DNA from: Streptomyces sp. T39
GTDB lineage: Bacteria; Actinomycetota; Actinomycetes; Streptomycetales; Streptomycetaceae
DNA length: 64,000 nt
Direction of reading: 5' to 3'
Assembly: GCF_008042045.1 (NCBI RefSeq)
Contig: NZ_RDBP01000012.1
Coordinates: 2,483,751 to 2,547,750 of the forward strand
The notes under the pieces were generated by a model. That model saw only the letters and a list, made by a program, of their open reading frames with translations. It was not told the DNA's origin and did no database searches. A program made the position numbers and the translations under genes. Numbering within the stretch: position 1 is the first letter of the stretch; every line of letters starts with the position of its first letter. This document shows, piece by piece, positions 8,000 through 16,351 of this stretch.

Positions 8000-10081
8000 A
8001 TGGAATTTATGGGGGACAGGGCAACTCTGTTGGAGACAGGGCGGTTTGTGCAGCCGCATTCCGGCAATGCGGCGGACGCGATGCAGGGGCTCGACGGCGT
8101 CGAGCCGGGCATCGGCCGCAACGACGGCACCGCCGACGCCGAGGAGACCGCCGGCGCCGAGGCGCGCCACCGCGGTGCCGCCGACGGGGGCGACACGGCG
8201 TCGATGAGCATGCTCGGCGCCATGCTGCTGCGCCGGGGCGACCTGGACGGAGCCGAGCCGTACCTGCGCGGCGCCACCGCGGACGGCGACCGGGCCGCGG
8301 CCAACAACCTGGGCGTGCTGCTGCACCAGCGCGGCTACGCCGACGAGGCCGCGGGCTGGTGGCGTATCGCCGCCGTGGCCGGTTCGGCGGCCGCGGCGCA
8401 CGCACTCGGGCGGCACTTCCGTGAGCGCGGTGACGAGCCCGCCGCCGAGTACTGGCTGCGCCAGTCCGCCGAGCAGGGCCATGCCCTGGGCGCCTACGCC
8501 CTGGCGGATCTGCTGGAGCACCGCGGCGACGCGGGGGCCGAGCGCTGGCTGCGCACCGCGGCCGAGCAGGGCCACCGGGAGGCGGCCTACCGGTTGGCGC
8601 GGGCCCTGGAGGGCCGCGCCGCCGACGAGTGCCGCCCGGCGGCCGACACCCTGGGTGAGACCTCGCGTGCCGTCCCGGAGCCCGGTGCCGGGCGGGACGC
8701 GGGCGTCGTCGCCCGCGGCCGCGCGGGTCCCGGCTCCGGCGGGCCCCGTACCGGCCGGGGCGCGGCCCCGGACGCCGGCGGCCCCCGTGCCGCCTCCCCG
8801 GGCCCCGAGCGCGGGGCCGCTGCCCGGCGCGACGGGCGGACGGCACAGGACGCCGGAACCGGCGCCGGCGGTCTTCTCGACGAGGCCGCGCAGTGGTACC
8901 GGCAGGCCGCCGCCCGCGGTCACCGGCGTGCCGCTCTGCACCTCGGGGCCATTCTGGAGAAGCGCGGGGAGCTCAAGGAGGCCGGACGCTGGTACCTCAC
9001 GGCGGCCAGGGACGGTGAGCCGCGCGCCGCGTGCGCGCTGGGCTTCCTGCTGCGGGACGCCGGTGACGAGGAGAGCGCCGCCGTCTGGTGGCTGCGCGCC
9101 GCCCAGGACGGCGACGGCAACGCCGCCAACGCCCTCGGCGCCCTGCACGCCGCCCGGGGCGAGCAGCAGACCGCCGAGCGCTGGTACCGGGCCGCGATGG
9201 ACGCGGGCGACGTGAACGGCGCCTACAACCTCGGGCTGCTGTGCGCGGCCCAGGACCGTACGCCCCAGGCGGAGCAGTGGTACCGGCGTGCCGCCTACGC
9301 GGGGCACCGGGAGGCCGCCAACGCTCTCGCCGTCCTGCTGCTCCAGGCCGGCGACCCCGTCGGGGCCGAGCCCTGGTTCTCCAAGGCGGCCGAGGCGGGC
9401 AGCGTGGACGCCGCGTTCAACCTCGGCATCCTCCACGTCGGCCGCGACGACGACCGCACGGCGCTGACCTGGTACGAGCGGGCGGCGGCCGCGGGGCACA
9501 CCGAGGCGGCGCTCCAGGTGGGCATCGCCCGCCTCCGGGACGGCGACGAGCACGAGGCGGAGCGGTATCTGCGGTGTGCGGCCGGCGGCGGCAGCGCGGA
9601 GGCGGCGTTCCGTCTCGCCACGGTGCTCGACGCGCGGCAGCCGCCGCCCGGCCCGCCGGCCCTCGGCGAGCCGCGGGCGGAGAAGACCGAGTGCGAGGAG
9701 TGGTACGAGCGGGCCGCCGAGCAGGGGCACCGGCGTGCCCAGGTCCGGGTCGGCATGCTGGCCGCCGCACGCGGCGAAATGGACGACGCGGCCCGCTGGT
9801 ACCGGGAGGCGGCCGAGTCCGGCAGCCGCAGCGGCGCCTTCAACCTCGGGCTGCTGCTCGCCCGCGAGGGCAGTGAGCGGGAGGCCTCGCTGTGGTGGAC
9901 GCGCGCGGCCCGTGCCGGCCACGGCAGGGCGGCCCTGCGGCTGGCCCTGCTCGCCGCCCGCCGGGGCGAGCTGGCGGAGGGGCAGCGCTGGTGCGCGAAG
10001 GCCGTGGAACTGGGGCCCGACGAGGTGGCCGAACGCGCCGCGAAGCTGCGCGAAGCGCTGCTCCAGGAGCTGACGGCTTAG
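8000..10081 (+). CDS. Sel1-like/TPR repeat protein
   Basis: A 693-residue soluble protein made almost entirely of about sixteen Sel1-like repeats of ~32-36 residues (pattern AA..LG.L....G....A..WY..AA..GH). Two low-complexity inserts interrupt the array: a Pro/Gly/Arg-rich linker at about residues 212-290, and a shorter one near residue 555. There is no signal peptide or membrane span. Such solenoids usually serve as protein-protein scaffolds; no partner can be named. The start is uncertain: ATG 8000 and ATG 8009 are both in frame and neither has a strong ribosome site. The gene is bracketed by the two identical initiator tRNA genes, and I recall this order in other streptomycetes. Confidence 0.85.
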   Translation: MEFMGDRATLLETGRFVQPHSGNAADAMQGLDGVEPGIGRNDGTADAEETAGAEARHRGAADGGDTASMSMLGAMLLRRGDLDGAEPYLRGATADGDRAAANNLGVLLHQRGYADEAAGWWRIAAVAGSAAAAHALGRHFRERGDEPAAEYWLRQSAEQGHALGAYALADLLEHRGDAGAERWLRTAAEQGHREAAYRLARALEGRAADECRPAADTLGETSRAVPEPGAGRDAGVVARGRAGPGSGGPRTGRGAAPDAGGPRAASPGPERGAAARRDGRTAQDAGTGAGGLLDEAAQWYRQAAARGHRRAALHLGAILEKRGELKEAGRWYLTAARDGEPRAACALGFLLRDAGDEESAAVWWLRAAQDGDGNAANALGALHAARGEQQTAERWYRAAMDAGDVNGAYNLGLLCAAQDRTPQAEQWYRRAAYAGHREAANALAVLLLQAGDPVGAEPWFSKAAEAGSVDAAFNLGILHVGRDDDRTALTWYERAAAAGHTEAALQVGIARLRDGDEHEAERYLRCAAGGGSAEAAFRLATVLDARQPPPGPPALGEPRAEKTECEEWYERAAEQGHRRAQVRVGMLAAARGEMDDAARWYREAAESGSRSGAFNLGLLLAREGSEREASLWWTRAARAGHGRAALRLALLAARRGELAEGQRWCAKAVELGPDEVAERAAKLREALLQELTA

Positions 10082-10142
10082 GGGCCCATCGCCCGGCCCG
10101 GGCGGCCCGCCGGGTGGGCCCGCCAGGGCCCTCGGAGGGGAT

Positions 10143-10171
10143 TTGCGCTGGTCGACGGGGTGCCGTAAGGT
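10143..10171 (+). promoter_or_regulatory. promoter of initiator tRNA gene copy 2
   Basis: TTGCGC (10143-10148), a 17-nt spacer and TAAGGT (10166-10171), 12 nt before the tRNA. The sequence differs from the copy 1 promoter, so the two tRNA genes could be expressed differently. Confidence 0.65.
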
Positions 10172-10183
10172 TGTGTTCACCGA

Positions 10184-10257
10184 CGCGGGGTGGAGCAGCT
10201 CGGTAGCTCGCTGGGCTCATAACCCAGAGGTCGCAGGTTCAAATCCTGTCCCCGCTA
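10184..10257 (+). tRNA. initiator tRNA-fMet (CAT), copy 2
   Basis: Base-for-base identical to 7697-7770, with the same C1/U72 mismatch, GGG/CCC anticodon stem and uncoded CCA. The identity continues a few bases outside the gene on both sides (CGA before it, CTGAAA after it). Confidence 0.97.
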
Positions 10258-10263
10258 CTGAAA

Positions 10264-10300
10264 CCGAAGGCCCGGATCCTCAAAGGATCCGGGCCTTCGG
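10264..10300 (+). terminator. terminator of tRNA-fMet copy 2
   Basis: A 17-bp stem CCGAAGGCCCGGATCCT with its complement and a 3-nt loop. The core GGCCCGGATCC is shared with the terminator of copy 1. Confidence 0.9.
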
Positions 10301-10350
10301 CGTGTCCGGGCCGGTCCGCGCGCAGGGCGGCCGCCGGGCGTGAGGGCTCG

Positions 10351-10394
10351 TGCGAAGGCCCCGGGCACCGCCATGGGTGCCCGGGGCCTTCGCA
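10351..10394 (-). terminator. terminator of the Fur-family gene
   Basis: A perfect 19-bp stem (TGCGAAGGCCCCGGGCACC and complement) with a 6-nt loop, 10 nt beyond the stop of the leftward Fur-type gene. Confidence 0.85.
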
Positions 10395-10403
10395 TGCTCT
10401 GTC

Positions 10404-10820
10404 CTACGCGGCCGCGCAACTGGGGCAGGTGCCCCGGTAGGTGACCTCGACGTCCGAGATGGTGAAGCCGAAGCGCTCCGAGTCGGGCAGGTCGGCCAGC
10501 GGATTGCCCGCCGGGTGGACGTCCCGGATGGCGCCGCATCCGGCGCACACCAGGTGCTGGTGCGGGCGGTGGGCATTGGGGTCGTAGCGCTTGGCGCGGC
10601 GGTCGGTCGACACCTCGAGCACCTCGCCGAGGCCGACCAGTTCGCCGAGCGTGTTGTAGACCGTGGCCCGGGAGATCTCGGGCAGCCGCTCCACGGCGCG
10701 TGCGTGGACCTCGTCGGCCGTCAGATGGACGTGCTCGCCGTCGAGGACCTCGGCCACGACGCGCCGCTGGGCGGTCATGCGCCAGCCGCGTCCGCGCAGT
10801 CGTTCCAACAGGTCGCTCAT
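10404..10820 (-). CDS. catR: Fur/PerR-family peroxide-responsive repressor
   Basis: A 138-residue Fur-family metalloregulator. The winged helix is at residues ~5-75 (WRMTAQRRVVAEVL; SRATVYNTLGELVGLG). The metal-binding half has HRPHQHLVC. The structural zinc site is Cys92/Cys95 and Cys132/Cys135 (CAGC, CPSC). It is divergent from the catalase gene, the classic arrangement of CatR/FurA-type repressors that silence their catalase until peroxide oxidises the iron site. The ATG at 10820 has no Shine-Dalgarno; TACGCT lies 6 nt upstream, so the mRNA is probably leaderless. An in-frame upstream ATG would add ~14 residues but looks less likely. Confidence 0.88.
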   Translation of the reverse strand: MSDLLERLRGRGWRMTAQRRVVAEVLDGEHVHLTADEVHARAVERLPEISRATVYNTLGELVGLGEVLEVSTDRRAKRYDPNAHRPHQHLVCAGCGAIRDVHPAGNPLADLPDSERFGFTISDVEVTYRGTCPSCAAA

Positions 10821-10826
10821 GAGGAC

Positions 10827-10832
10827 AGCGTA
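10827..10832 (-). promoter_or_regulatory. leaderless-type -10 hexamer of catR
   Basis: TACGCT on the minus strand, 6 nt before the ATG. No Shine-Dalgarno lies between it and the start codon. Confidence 0.5.
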
Positions 10833-10879
10833 ACAGCGCCTCCACTCAATCCTGAACATGTGTGACTTTGGATGTCTGA

Positions 10880-10907
10880 TTGACTTGGACAAAGTCCATT
10901 GTAGGAT
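10880..10907 (+). promoter_or_regulatory. katA promoter with embedded peroxide-repressor operator
   Basis: TTGACT (10880-10885), a 16-nt spacer and TAGGAT (10902-10907) form a near-consensus promoter. The spacer contains the inverted repeat TGGAC-AAA-GTCCA (10886-10898), so a bound repressor would block RNA polymerase. Position and symmetry fit a Fur/CatR box. Confidence 0.75.
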
Positions 10908-10979
10908 CGAGTTCGAGCACACGGCGTGGACAGGCGGCGGGTGCGGACGACGACGCAGTACAGGACGCAGGAGGCGCAC

Positions 10980-12431
10980 GTGACGCAGGGACCGCTCACC
11001 ACCGAGGCCGGAGCCCCGGTCGCCGACAACCAGAACAGCGAGACCGCGGGTGTCGGCGGGCCGGTCCTCGTCCAGGACCAGCTCCTGCTGGAGAAGCTCG
11101 CCCACTTCAACCGGGAGCGCATCCCGGAGCGCGTGGTCCACGCCCGCGGCGCCGGCGCCTACGGCACCTTCACGGTCACCGCCGACGTGACGCGCTACAC
11201 CCGGGCGAAGTTCCTCTCCGAGGTGGGCAAGGAGACCGAGACCTTCCTGCGCTTCTCCACCGTCGCGGGCAACCTCGGCTCGGCCGACGCGGTGCGCGAC
11301 CCCCGCGGCTGGGCGCTGAAGTTCTACACCGAGGAGGGCAACTACGACCTCGTCGGCAACAACACCCCGGTGTTCTTCATCAGGGACGCCATCAAGTTCC
11401 CGGACTTCATCCACACCCAGAAGCGCGACCCGTACACGGGCAGCCAGGAGGCGGACAACGTCTGGGACTTCTGGGGCCTGAGCCCCGAGTCGACCCACCA
11501 GGTCACCTGGCTCTTCGGCGACCGCGGCATCCCCGCCTCCTACCGCCACATGGACGGCTTCGGCTCGCACACGTTCCAGTGGAACAACGAGGCCGGCGAG
11601 GTCTTCTGGGTCAAGTACCACTTCAAGACCGACCAGGGCATCAAGAACCTCACGCAGGACGAGGCCGACCGGCTCGCCGGCCAGGACCCCGACTCCCACC
11701 AGCGCGACCTGCGGGAATCCATCGAGCGCGGCGACTTCCCGAGCTGGACCGTCTACGTCCAGATCATGCCCGCGGCCGACGCGGCGGCGTACCGCTTCAA
11801 CCCGTTCGACCTCACCAAGGTGTGGCCGCACGCCGACTACCCGCGCATCGAGATCGGCAGGCTGGAGCTCAACCGCAACCCGGAGAACGTCTTCGCCGAG
11901 GTCGAGCAGTCGGTCTTCAGCCCGGCGCACTTCGTGCCCGGCATCGGCCCGTCCCCGGACAAGATGCTCCAGGGCCGGCTGTTCGCCTACGGCGACGCCC
12001 ACCGCTACCGCGTCGGCATCAACGCCGACCACCTGCCGGTGAACCGTCCCCACGCCACCGAGGCGCGGACGCACAGCCGGGACGGCTTCCTCTACGACGG
12101 CCGCCACAAGGGCGCGAAGAACTACGAGCCCAACAGCTTCGGCGGCCCGTTCCAGACGGACCGTCCGCTGTGGGCCGGCACCGCGGTGACCGGTGTCACC
12201 GGCGATCACGCGGCCGCGGTGCACGCCGAGGACGACGACTTCGTCCAGGCCGGGAACCTCTACCGGCTGATGTCCGAGGACGAGAAGGACCGTCTGATCG
12301 GCAACCTCGCGGGCTTCATCGCCAAGGTGTCCCGCGACGACATCGCCGAGCGCGCGATCGGCAACTTCCGTCAGGCGGACGCGGACTTCGGCAAGCGGCT
12401 GGAGGCCGCGGTCCAGGCCCTGCGCGGCTGA
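10980..12431 (+). CDS. katA: monofunctional heme catalase (clade 3)
   Basis: A 483-residue small-subunit catalase converting hydrogen peroxide to water and oxygen. The active-site His54 lies in [12 protein letters not shown]. The distal Asn is in the NNTPVFF motif near residue 127. The proximal heme ligand is Tyr337 in [12 protein letters not shown]. The GTG at 10980 was chosen because AGGAGG (10969-10974) lies 5 nt upstream; the longer in-frame start at 10926 lacks this. The gene is divergent from the Fur-type repressor, with a Fur-like operator inside its promoter, and a strong hairpin follows the stop. It is the main vegetative-type catalase candidate of this region. Confidence 0.95.
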   Translation: MTQGPLTTEAGAPVADNQNSETAGVGGPVLVQDQLLLEKLAHFNRERIPERVVHARGAGAYGTFTVTADVTRYTRAKFLSEVGKETETFLRFSTVAGNLGSADAVRDPRGWALKFYTEEGNYDLVGNNTPVFFIRDAIKFPDFIHTQKRDPYTGSQEADNVWDFWGLSPESTHQVTWLFGDRGIPASYRHMDGFGSHTFQWNNEAGEVFWVKYHFKTDQGIKNLTQDEADRLAGQDPDSHQRDLRESIERGDFPSWTVYVQIMPAADAAAYRFNPFDLTKVWPHADYPRIEIGRLELNRNPENVFAEVEQSVFSPAHFVPGIGPSPDKMLQGRLFAYGDAHRYRVGINADHLPVNRPHATEARTHSRDGFLYDGRHKGAKNYEPNSFGGPFQTDRPLWAGTAVTGVTGDHAAAVHAEDDDFVQAGNLYRLMSEDEKDRLIGNLAGFIAKVSRDDIAERAIGNFRQADADFGKRLEAAVQALRG

Positions 12432-12447
12432 CCCGCCTGCCGTAGGG

Positions 12448-12486
12448 CCGAGGCCGGACCCCTGTCCACCGGGGGTCCGGCCTCGG
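12448..12486. terminator. bidirectional terminator katA / CBS gene
   Basis: A 15-bp stem CCGAGGCCGGACCCC with its complement and a 9-nt loop, between the convergent katA and CBS genes. Confidence 0.85.
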
Positions 12487-12503
12487 TGTGTCCGGGTGCC
12501 TGC

Positions 12504-12902
12504 TCAGCCCACGACGGTCCCGGCGGGGCGCCTGGCGGGCACCCAGCAGCGGATGATGTCGCGGACGGAGACGATGCCCACCGGGCCGCCCCGGTCCGTC
12601 ACGATGAGATGGCGGAAACCGCCGTGCGTCATGGCCTCGGCCGCCTCCTCCAGGGTCCAGGTCGGCGCGGCGAAGACGACGTCGGTGGTGGTGTGGGCTC
12701 CGGCGGTCTCCAGATCGGGGTTCTGGCCCGCGCCGATCGCGTTGAGGATGTCCCGTTCGGTGAGGATCCCGAGACTCGAATCGCCGTCGAGGACGACGGC
12801 TGCTCCGACGCGGCGCGCGGCCATCAGGCCGGCCGCCTGCCGGAGTGTGTGGGCGGGTCCGATGGTGAGGACCACCGTGCTCATGGCGTCACGGACGAGC
12901 AT
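12504..12902 (-). CDS. small protein of two CBS domains
   Basis: A 132-residue protein made of a CBS pair and nothing else. CBS1 covers about residues 3-60 (AMSTVVLTIGPAHTLRQAAGLM; GILTERDIL). CBS2 covers about 70-128 (DVVFAAPTWTLEEAAEAM; GIVSVRDIIR). Such modules bind adenine nucleotides and usually sense energy state or regulate a partner. No partner domain is fused here. The ATG at 12902 has GGAGGTGG about 9 nt upstream. It converges with katA across a shared terminator, and I see no operon partner. Confidence 0.88.
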   Translation of the reverse strand: MLVRDAMSTVVLTIGPAHTLRQAAGLMAARRVGAAVVLDGDSSLGILTERDILNAIGAGQNPDLETAGAHTTTDVVFAAPTWTLEEAAEAMTHGGFRHLIVTDRGGPVGIVSVRDIIRCWVPARRPAGTVVG

Positions 12903-13090
12903 GGACTTGAGCCACCTCCTTCGTGACCGGATCTCCGCTGGAGAACCGATTCACAAGTTCACAAGTGGGGGAGCTCTCAGAGTCCCAGTCCGCGGCGAAG
13001 GCGGCAAGAGGGCGTGCGGAACCGGTCTCTGACGCATCGTGAAGCCGCTGGTGACAGGGCCGGGCGCGGTCGAAACCGCCCGTGCGGACG

Positions 13091-13891
13091 TCAGCGGCGC
13101 CGGTTCAGATGACCGAGGAGCTCCCGGTGGAGCAGTCCGTTGGAGGCCGCGGCGTTCCCGCTGTGCGGGCCGGGGGTGCCGTCGAGCCCGGTGTACAGGC
13201 CGCCCGCCTCCTCGACGACGATCGCGGGAGCCGCCATGTCCCACAGGGACAGCTCGGGCTCCGCGCAGATGTCGACCGAACCCTCGGCGACCATCATGTA
13301 CGACCAGAAGTCGCCGTAGCCCCGGGTGCGCCAGCACGCGCGGGTCAGGTCGAGGAACCCGTCCAGCCGCCCCTGCTCCTCCCAGCCGCTCAGCGAGGAG
13401 TAGGCGAAGGAGGCGTCCTGCAGGCGCTCCACCTTCGACACTTGCAGCCGGGTCGCGGCCGACAGGCTGCGGCCGGTGTACGCGCCCGACCCCTTCGCCG
13501 CCCACCACCGGCGGCCCAGCGCCGGGGCGGACACCACGCCCATCACCGGGTGGAAGCCGCCCTCGCCCGCCTCCATGAGGGAGATCAGGGTGGCCCACAC
13601 CGGTACGCCGCGCACGTAGTTCTTGGTGCCGTCGATCGGGTCGACGACCCAGCGCCGCGGGCCCGTGCCCTCGATGCCGTACTCCTCGCCCAGGATGGCG
13701 TCCCGTGGCCGTGCCCGCTGCAACTGGCCGCGGATCAGTTCCTCGGCGGCCTTGTCCGCCTCGCTCACCGGGGTCATGTCCGGCTTGGTCTCGACCTTGA
13801 GGTCGAGCGCCTTGAAGCGCTCCATGGTGACGGCGTCGGCGGCGTCCGCGAGGACATGGGCGAGGCGCAGATCATCGTGGTAGTCGGGCAT
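13091..13891 (-). CDS. hisN: histidinol-phosphatase, inositol-monophosphatase family
   Basis: A 266-residue Mg-dependent phosphatase of the IMPase fold. Metal-site motifs are GEEYG (residues ~69-73), WVVDPIDGTKNYVRG (from residue ~81) and a late ELSLWDMAAP block. In actinobacteria this subgroup is HisN, which removes the phosphate from L-histidinol phosphate in histidine synthesis. Other IMPase-fold activities cannot be excluded from sequence alone. The ATG at 13891 has no clear Shine-Dalgarno; TAGAGT lies 6 nt before it, suggesting a leaderless mRNA. It is divergent from the TetR gene and unlinked to other his genes. Confidence 0.85.
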   Translation of the reverse strand: MPDYHDDLRLAHVLADAADAVTMERFKALDLKVETKPDMTPVSEADKAAEELIRGQLQRARPRDAILGEEYGIEGTGPRRWVVDPIDGTKNYVRGVPVWATLISLMEAGEGGFHPVMGVVSAPALGRRWWAAKGSGAYTGRSLSAATRLQVSKVERLQDASFAYSSLSGWEEQGRLDGFLDLTRACWRTRGYGDFWSYMMVAEGSVDICAEPELSLWDMAAPAIVVEEAGGLYTGLDGTPGPHSGNAAASNGLLHRELLGHLNRRR

Positions 13892-13897
13892 GACGTC

Positions 13898-13903
13898 ACT
13901 CTA
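13898..13903 (-). promoter_or_regulatory. leaderless-type -10 hexamer of hisN
   Basis: TAGAGT on the minus strand, 6 nt before the hisN ATG. Confidence 0.45.
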
Positions 13904-13958
13904 TCGGTGCCGATCACGGCCCCGGCCGGACGGCGCGGGGCGCGGGGCGCCGGATCCC

Positions 13959-13987
13959 TTGACAGGTGCGGTGGGCGCGCCAACTCT
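13959..13987 (+). promoter_or_regulatory. candidate promoter of the TetR gene
   Basis: A perfect -35 TTGACA (13959-13964), a 17-nt spacer and a weak -10 AACTCT (13982-13987), in the divergent hisN/TetR gap. Confidence 0.45.
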
Positions 13988-14057
13988 GGCCGCAGAGGCC
14001 GCCCTTGCGGCGGGAGCGAGCGCCCGGCGCGGCCGGGTGAGGCCCCGGGAGGCGCCC

Positions 14058-14699
14058 ATGCCCGCAGCACGCGAGGCCCTGCTCGACGCCGCGCTCGCGG
14101 CTCTGCGGGCACGGCCCTGGTCCGGTGTGCGGATGGTGGAGGTCGCCGCGTCGGCGGGAGTCTCCCGGCAGACCCTCCACAACGAGTTCGGCGGCAAGGA
14201 CGGACTCGCCCGTGCCCTGGTGCGGCGTGAGGTGGAGGACTTCCTCCGGGGCGCGGGGAGGCTGTTCGCCGAGTGCTGCGAGGGCGAGGGCGGGGGCGGC
14301 GGCGAGGGCGCGGGTGGCGGGGGCGACGGCGTCGAACGGTGCGTGCGGCTCGCGCAGTGGACCGTCGAGCGGGTGACGGATCGCCCGCTGCTGCGCGCCC
14401 TGCTCACCGGCTGCTGGGGCGAGCGCGTGCCGCTGCCGCGGGCGTCCCGGGGACCGGGTCCCGGACGGCTGCCGGTGGACGCCGGACCGCCCGCTCCGGC
14501 GGAACTGCTGGCGGCTCTGCGCACGCGGCTCGGTGCGGTGCCGGCGGCACGCGCGCCGGCGGCACCGGGCGGACTGCCGCCGCACGCCTACGAGCTGGCC
14601 GTCCGCCTGGCCGTGTCCCACGTGCTCGCGCCGGCGGACGAGGGGGTGCCCGCTCTGGTCCGCTCCGCCCTCGGGGCGGTGGGCCGTCCGGCCCGGTGA
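14058..14699 (+). CDS. TetR/AcrR-family transcriptional regulator
   Basis: A 213-residue regulator. The helix-turn-helix lies at residues ~8-52 (AREALLDAALAAL; VAASAGVSRQTLHNEFGGKDGL). The C-terminal ligand domain contains an unusual Gly/Glu-only loop at about residues 76-92 (EGEGGGGGEGAGGGGDG). The ATG at 14058 has GGGAGG 5 nt upstream. It converges with the SMR exporter gene; TetR plus SMR neighbours often form a drug- or cation-responsive pair, so the exporter is the most likely target. No operator palindrome is obvious in front of either gene. Confidence 0.85.
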   Translation: MPAAREALLDAALAALRARPWSGVRMVEVAASAGVSRQTLHNEFGGKDGLARALVRREVEDFLRGAGRLFAECCEGEGGGGGEGAGGGGDGVERCVRLAQWTVERVTDRPLLRALLTGCWGERVPLPRASRGPGPGRLPVDAGPPAPAELLAALRTRLGAVPAARAPAAPGGLPPHAYELAVRLAVSHVLAPADEGVPALVRSALGAVGRPAR

Positions 14700-14824
14700 G
14701 GTCCCGCCCGGTGGGTGGGGGGCGTGGTGCGGTGCGCGGGACGCCGTTGTCCGGCCGTGGGTGTGGGGGCGGACGGGTGGGCGCGGCCCCGTACTGCGCA
14801 CAGTGCCCTCGTCCGTGCGGGCCG

Positions 14825-14888
14825 GGTCGCCCGGGGTGCCAAGCGCCGGACAGGCCGGTCGCCCGGGGTGTCAGGCGCCGGACGGGCG
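14825..14888. repeat. two-copy 32-bp tandem repeat
   Basis: Units 14825-14856 and 14857-14888 begin GGTCGCCCGGGGTG and agree at 28 of 32 positions. They lie in the 217-bp gap between the convergent TetR and SMR genes. Confidence 0.75.
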
Positions 14889-14916
14889 CCGGGACGTCCG
14901 GGCCGGGGCGCCCGGG

Positions 14917-15240
14917 TCAGTGGGCCGAGCCGGAGAGCTGGAGGCCGATGACGCCGACGATGACCAGGCAGATCGAGACGATCTTCAGCGCGGAGACCAG
15001 GTCGCCGAGGAAGACCATCCCGTAGATCGCCGTTCCCGCGGCCCCGATACCGGTCCACACCGCGTACGCGGGACCGACGTCCAGCTTGCGGAGCGCGAGG
15101 GTCAGCAGACCGAAGCTGCCGAGCGCGAAGATCGAGAACGCGACCGTCGGCCAGAGCCGGGTGAACCCGTGCGAGAGCTTGAGGCAGACGGCGAAGCCCG
15201 TCTCGAGGAATCCGGCGACCACCACCAGCAGCCACGCCAT
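14917..15240 (-). CDS. small multidrug resistance family exporter, Gdx/SugE type
   Basis: A 107-residue, four-helix membrane protein working as a dual-topology dimer and driven by protons. Glu13 in the first helix (GFLETGFAV) is the conserved coupling residue. The helix-3 motif AYAVWTGIGAAGT matches the SugE/Gdx (guanidinium exporter) subgroup better than the EmrE multidrug subgroup, whose motif is closer to AYAIWSGVG. A ribosome site GGGAGG lies about 10 nt before the ATG at 15240. I looked for a guanidine riboswitch in the 93 nt upstream and did not find a convincing one. The TetR gene converges on it from the right-hand strand. Confidence 0.85.
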   Translation of the reverse strand: MAWLLVVVAGFLETGFAVCLKLSHGFTRLWPTVAFSIFALGSFGLLTLALRKLDVGPAYAVWTGIGAAGTAIYGMVFLGDLVSALKIVSICLVIVGVIGLQLSGSAH

Positions 15241-15333
15241 TGGTCCAGGGCCTCCCGAGCTCGGTGACTGCTGCGTCTGACTCGGTGCGATTATGCCCTT
15301 ACCGGGCGCTTCCGGGCGTATCCGCCCCGCGCG

Positions 15334-16347
15334 TCAGTCGCCTTCTCGCCGTTCCCTGGTCGCCAGCAGCCGCCGCAGCGAGTACAGCCGCGCCGGGTCC
15401 GCGTGCCCCTCGGCCACCCACGCGTCCAGCGCGCAGTCCTGCTCGTCGTGCGAACAGGCACGCGGGCAGCCCTCCGTACCGGGCACCAGGTCCGGGAAGG
15501 CGTTGATCACGCGGGAGGGGTCGACGTGGTGCAGACCGAACGAGCGCACGCCGGGGGTGTCGATCACCCAGCCGCCGTCCTCGGCCGCGAGCGGCAGCGC
15601 CAGCGCCGAGGTGGTGGTGTGCCGGCCGCGGCCGGTCACCGCGTTCACATGGCCGGTGATGCGCCGCCGCTCCTTCGGCACCAGCGCGTTGACGAGCGTC
15701 GTCTTGCCCACCCCGGAGTGCCCGACGAAGGCCGTGGTGCGGCCGACCAGGTGTTCGCGCACCCGCTCGGCGGCCAGTCCGTCGACGAACTCCTCGCGGG
15801 TGGTGACCACGTACGGCACGCCCAGCGCGCCGTACATCTCCAGCAGTTCGTCCGGGGACGCCAGGTCCGATTTGGTCAGCACCAGGAGGGGCTCCAGGCC
15901 GCCGTCGAAGGCCGCGACGAGACAGCGGTCGATCAGCCGCGGGCGGGGCTCGGGGTCGGCCAGGGCCGTGACGATCGCCAGCTGGTCGGCGTTGGCGACG
16001 ACCACCCGCTCGAAGGGGTCGTCGTCGTCGGCCGTGCGCCGCAGCACCGACGCGCGCTCCCTGATCCGCACGATCCGCGCCAGGGTGTCCTTGTCGCCCG
16101 ACAGATCGCCGACGATGCCGACCCGGTCGCCGACGACCGCAGCCTTGCGGCCCAGTTCGCGCGCCTTCATCGCCGTGATCACCCGGTCGCCGACCAGGCA
16201 GGTGAGCCGGCCCCGGTCCACGGTGAGGACCATGCCCTCGGTCGCGTCCTCGTGCTTGGGGCGGATGCTCGTGCGCGGCCGGTTGCCCTTCCGGTTCGGG
16301 CGCGAGCGGATGTCGTCCTCGTCGGTGTTCTTGCCGTAGCGGCGCAT
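15334..16347 (-). CDS. rsgA: ribosome small-subunit-dependent GTPase RsgA
   Basis: A 337-residue circularly permuted GTPase that helps mature the 30S subunit. After an N-terminal basic tail and OB-fold, the G motifs appear in permuted order: TKSD (158-161), then the P-loop GHSGVGKT (209-216), then DTPG (263-266). The C-terminal zinc-binding region has a CPRACSH...C pattern. The ATG at 16347 lies 4 nt after the aroA stop, so the two are almost certainly one leftward operon (aroA-rsgA). All expected motifs are present. Confidence 0.95.
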   Translation of the reverse strand: MRRYGKNTDEDDIRSRPNRKGNRPRTSIRPKHEDATEGMVLTVDRGRLTCLVGDRVITAMKARELGRKAAVVGDRVGIVGDLSGDKDTLARIVRIRERASVLRRTADDDDPFERVVVANADQLAIVTALADPEPRPRLIDRCLVAAFDGGLEPLLVLTKSDLASPDELLEMYGALGVPYVVTTREEFVDGLAAERVREHLVGRTTAFVGHSGVGKTTLVNALVPKERRRITGHVNAVTGRGRHTTTSALALPLAAEDGGWVIDTPGVRSFGLHHVDPSRVINAFPDLVPGTEGCPRACSHDEQDCALDAWVAEGHADPARLYSLRRLLATRERREGD

Positions 16348-16351
16348 GACG

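Noticed and set aside
15241..15333. Guanidine riboswitch upstream of the SMR exporter
   Set aside because: I looked for the paired ACGR-loop hairpins of class II and for class I/III features and found none convincing in the 93 nt leader.
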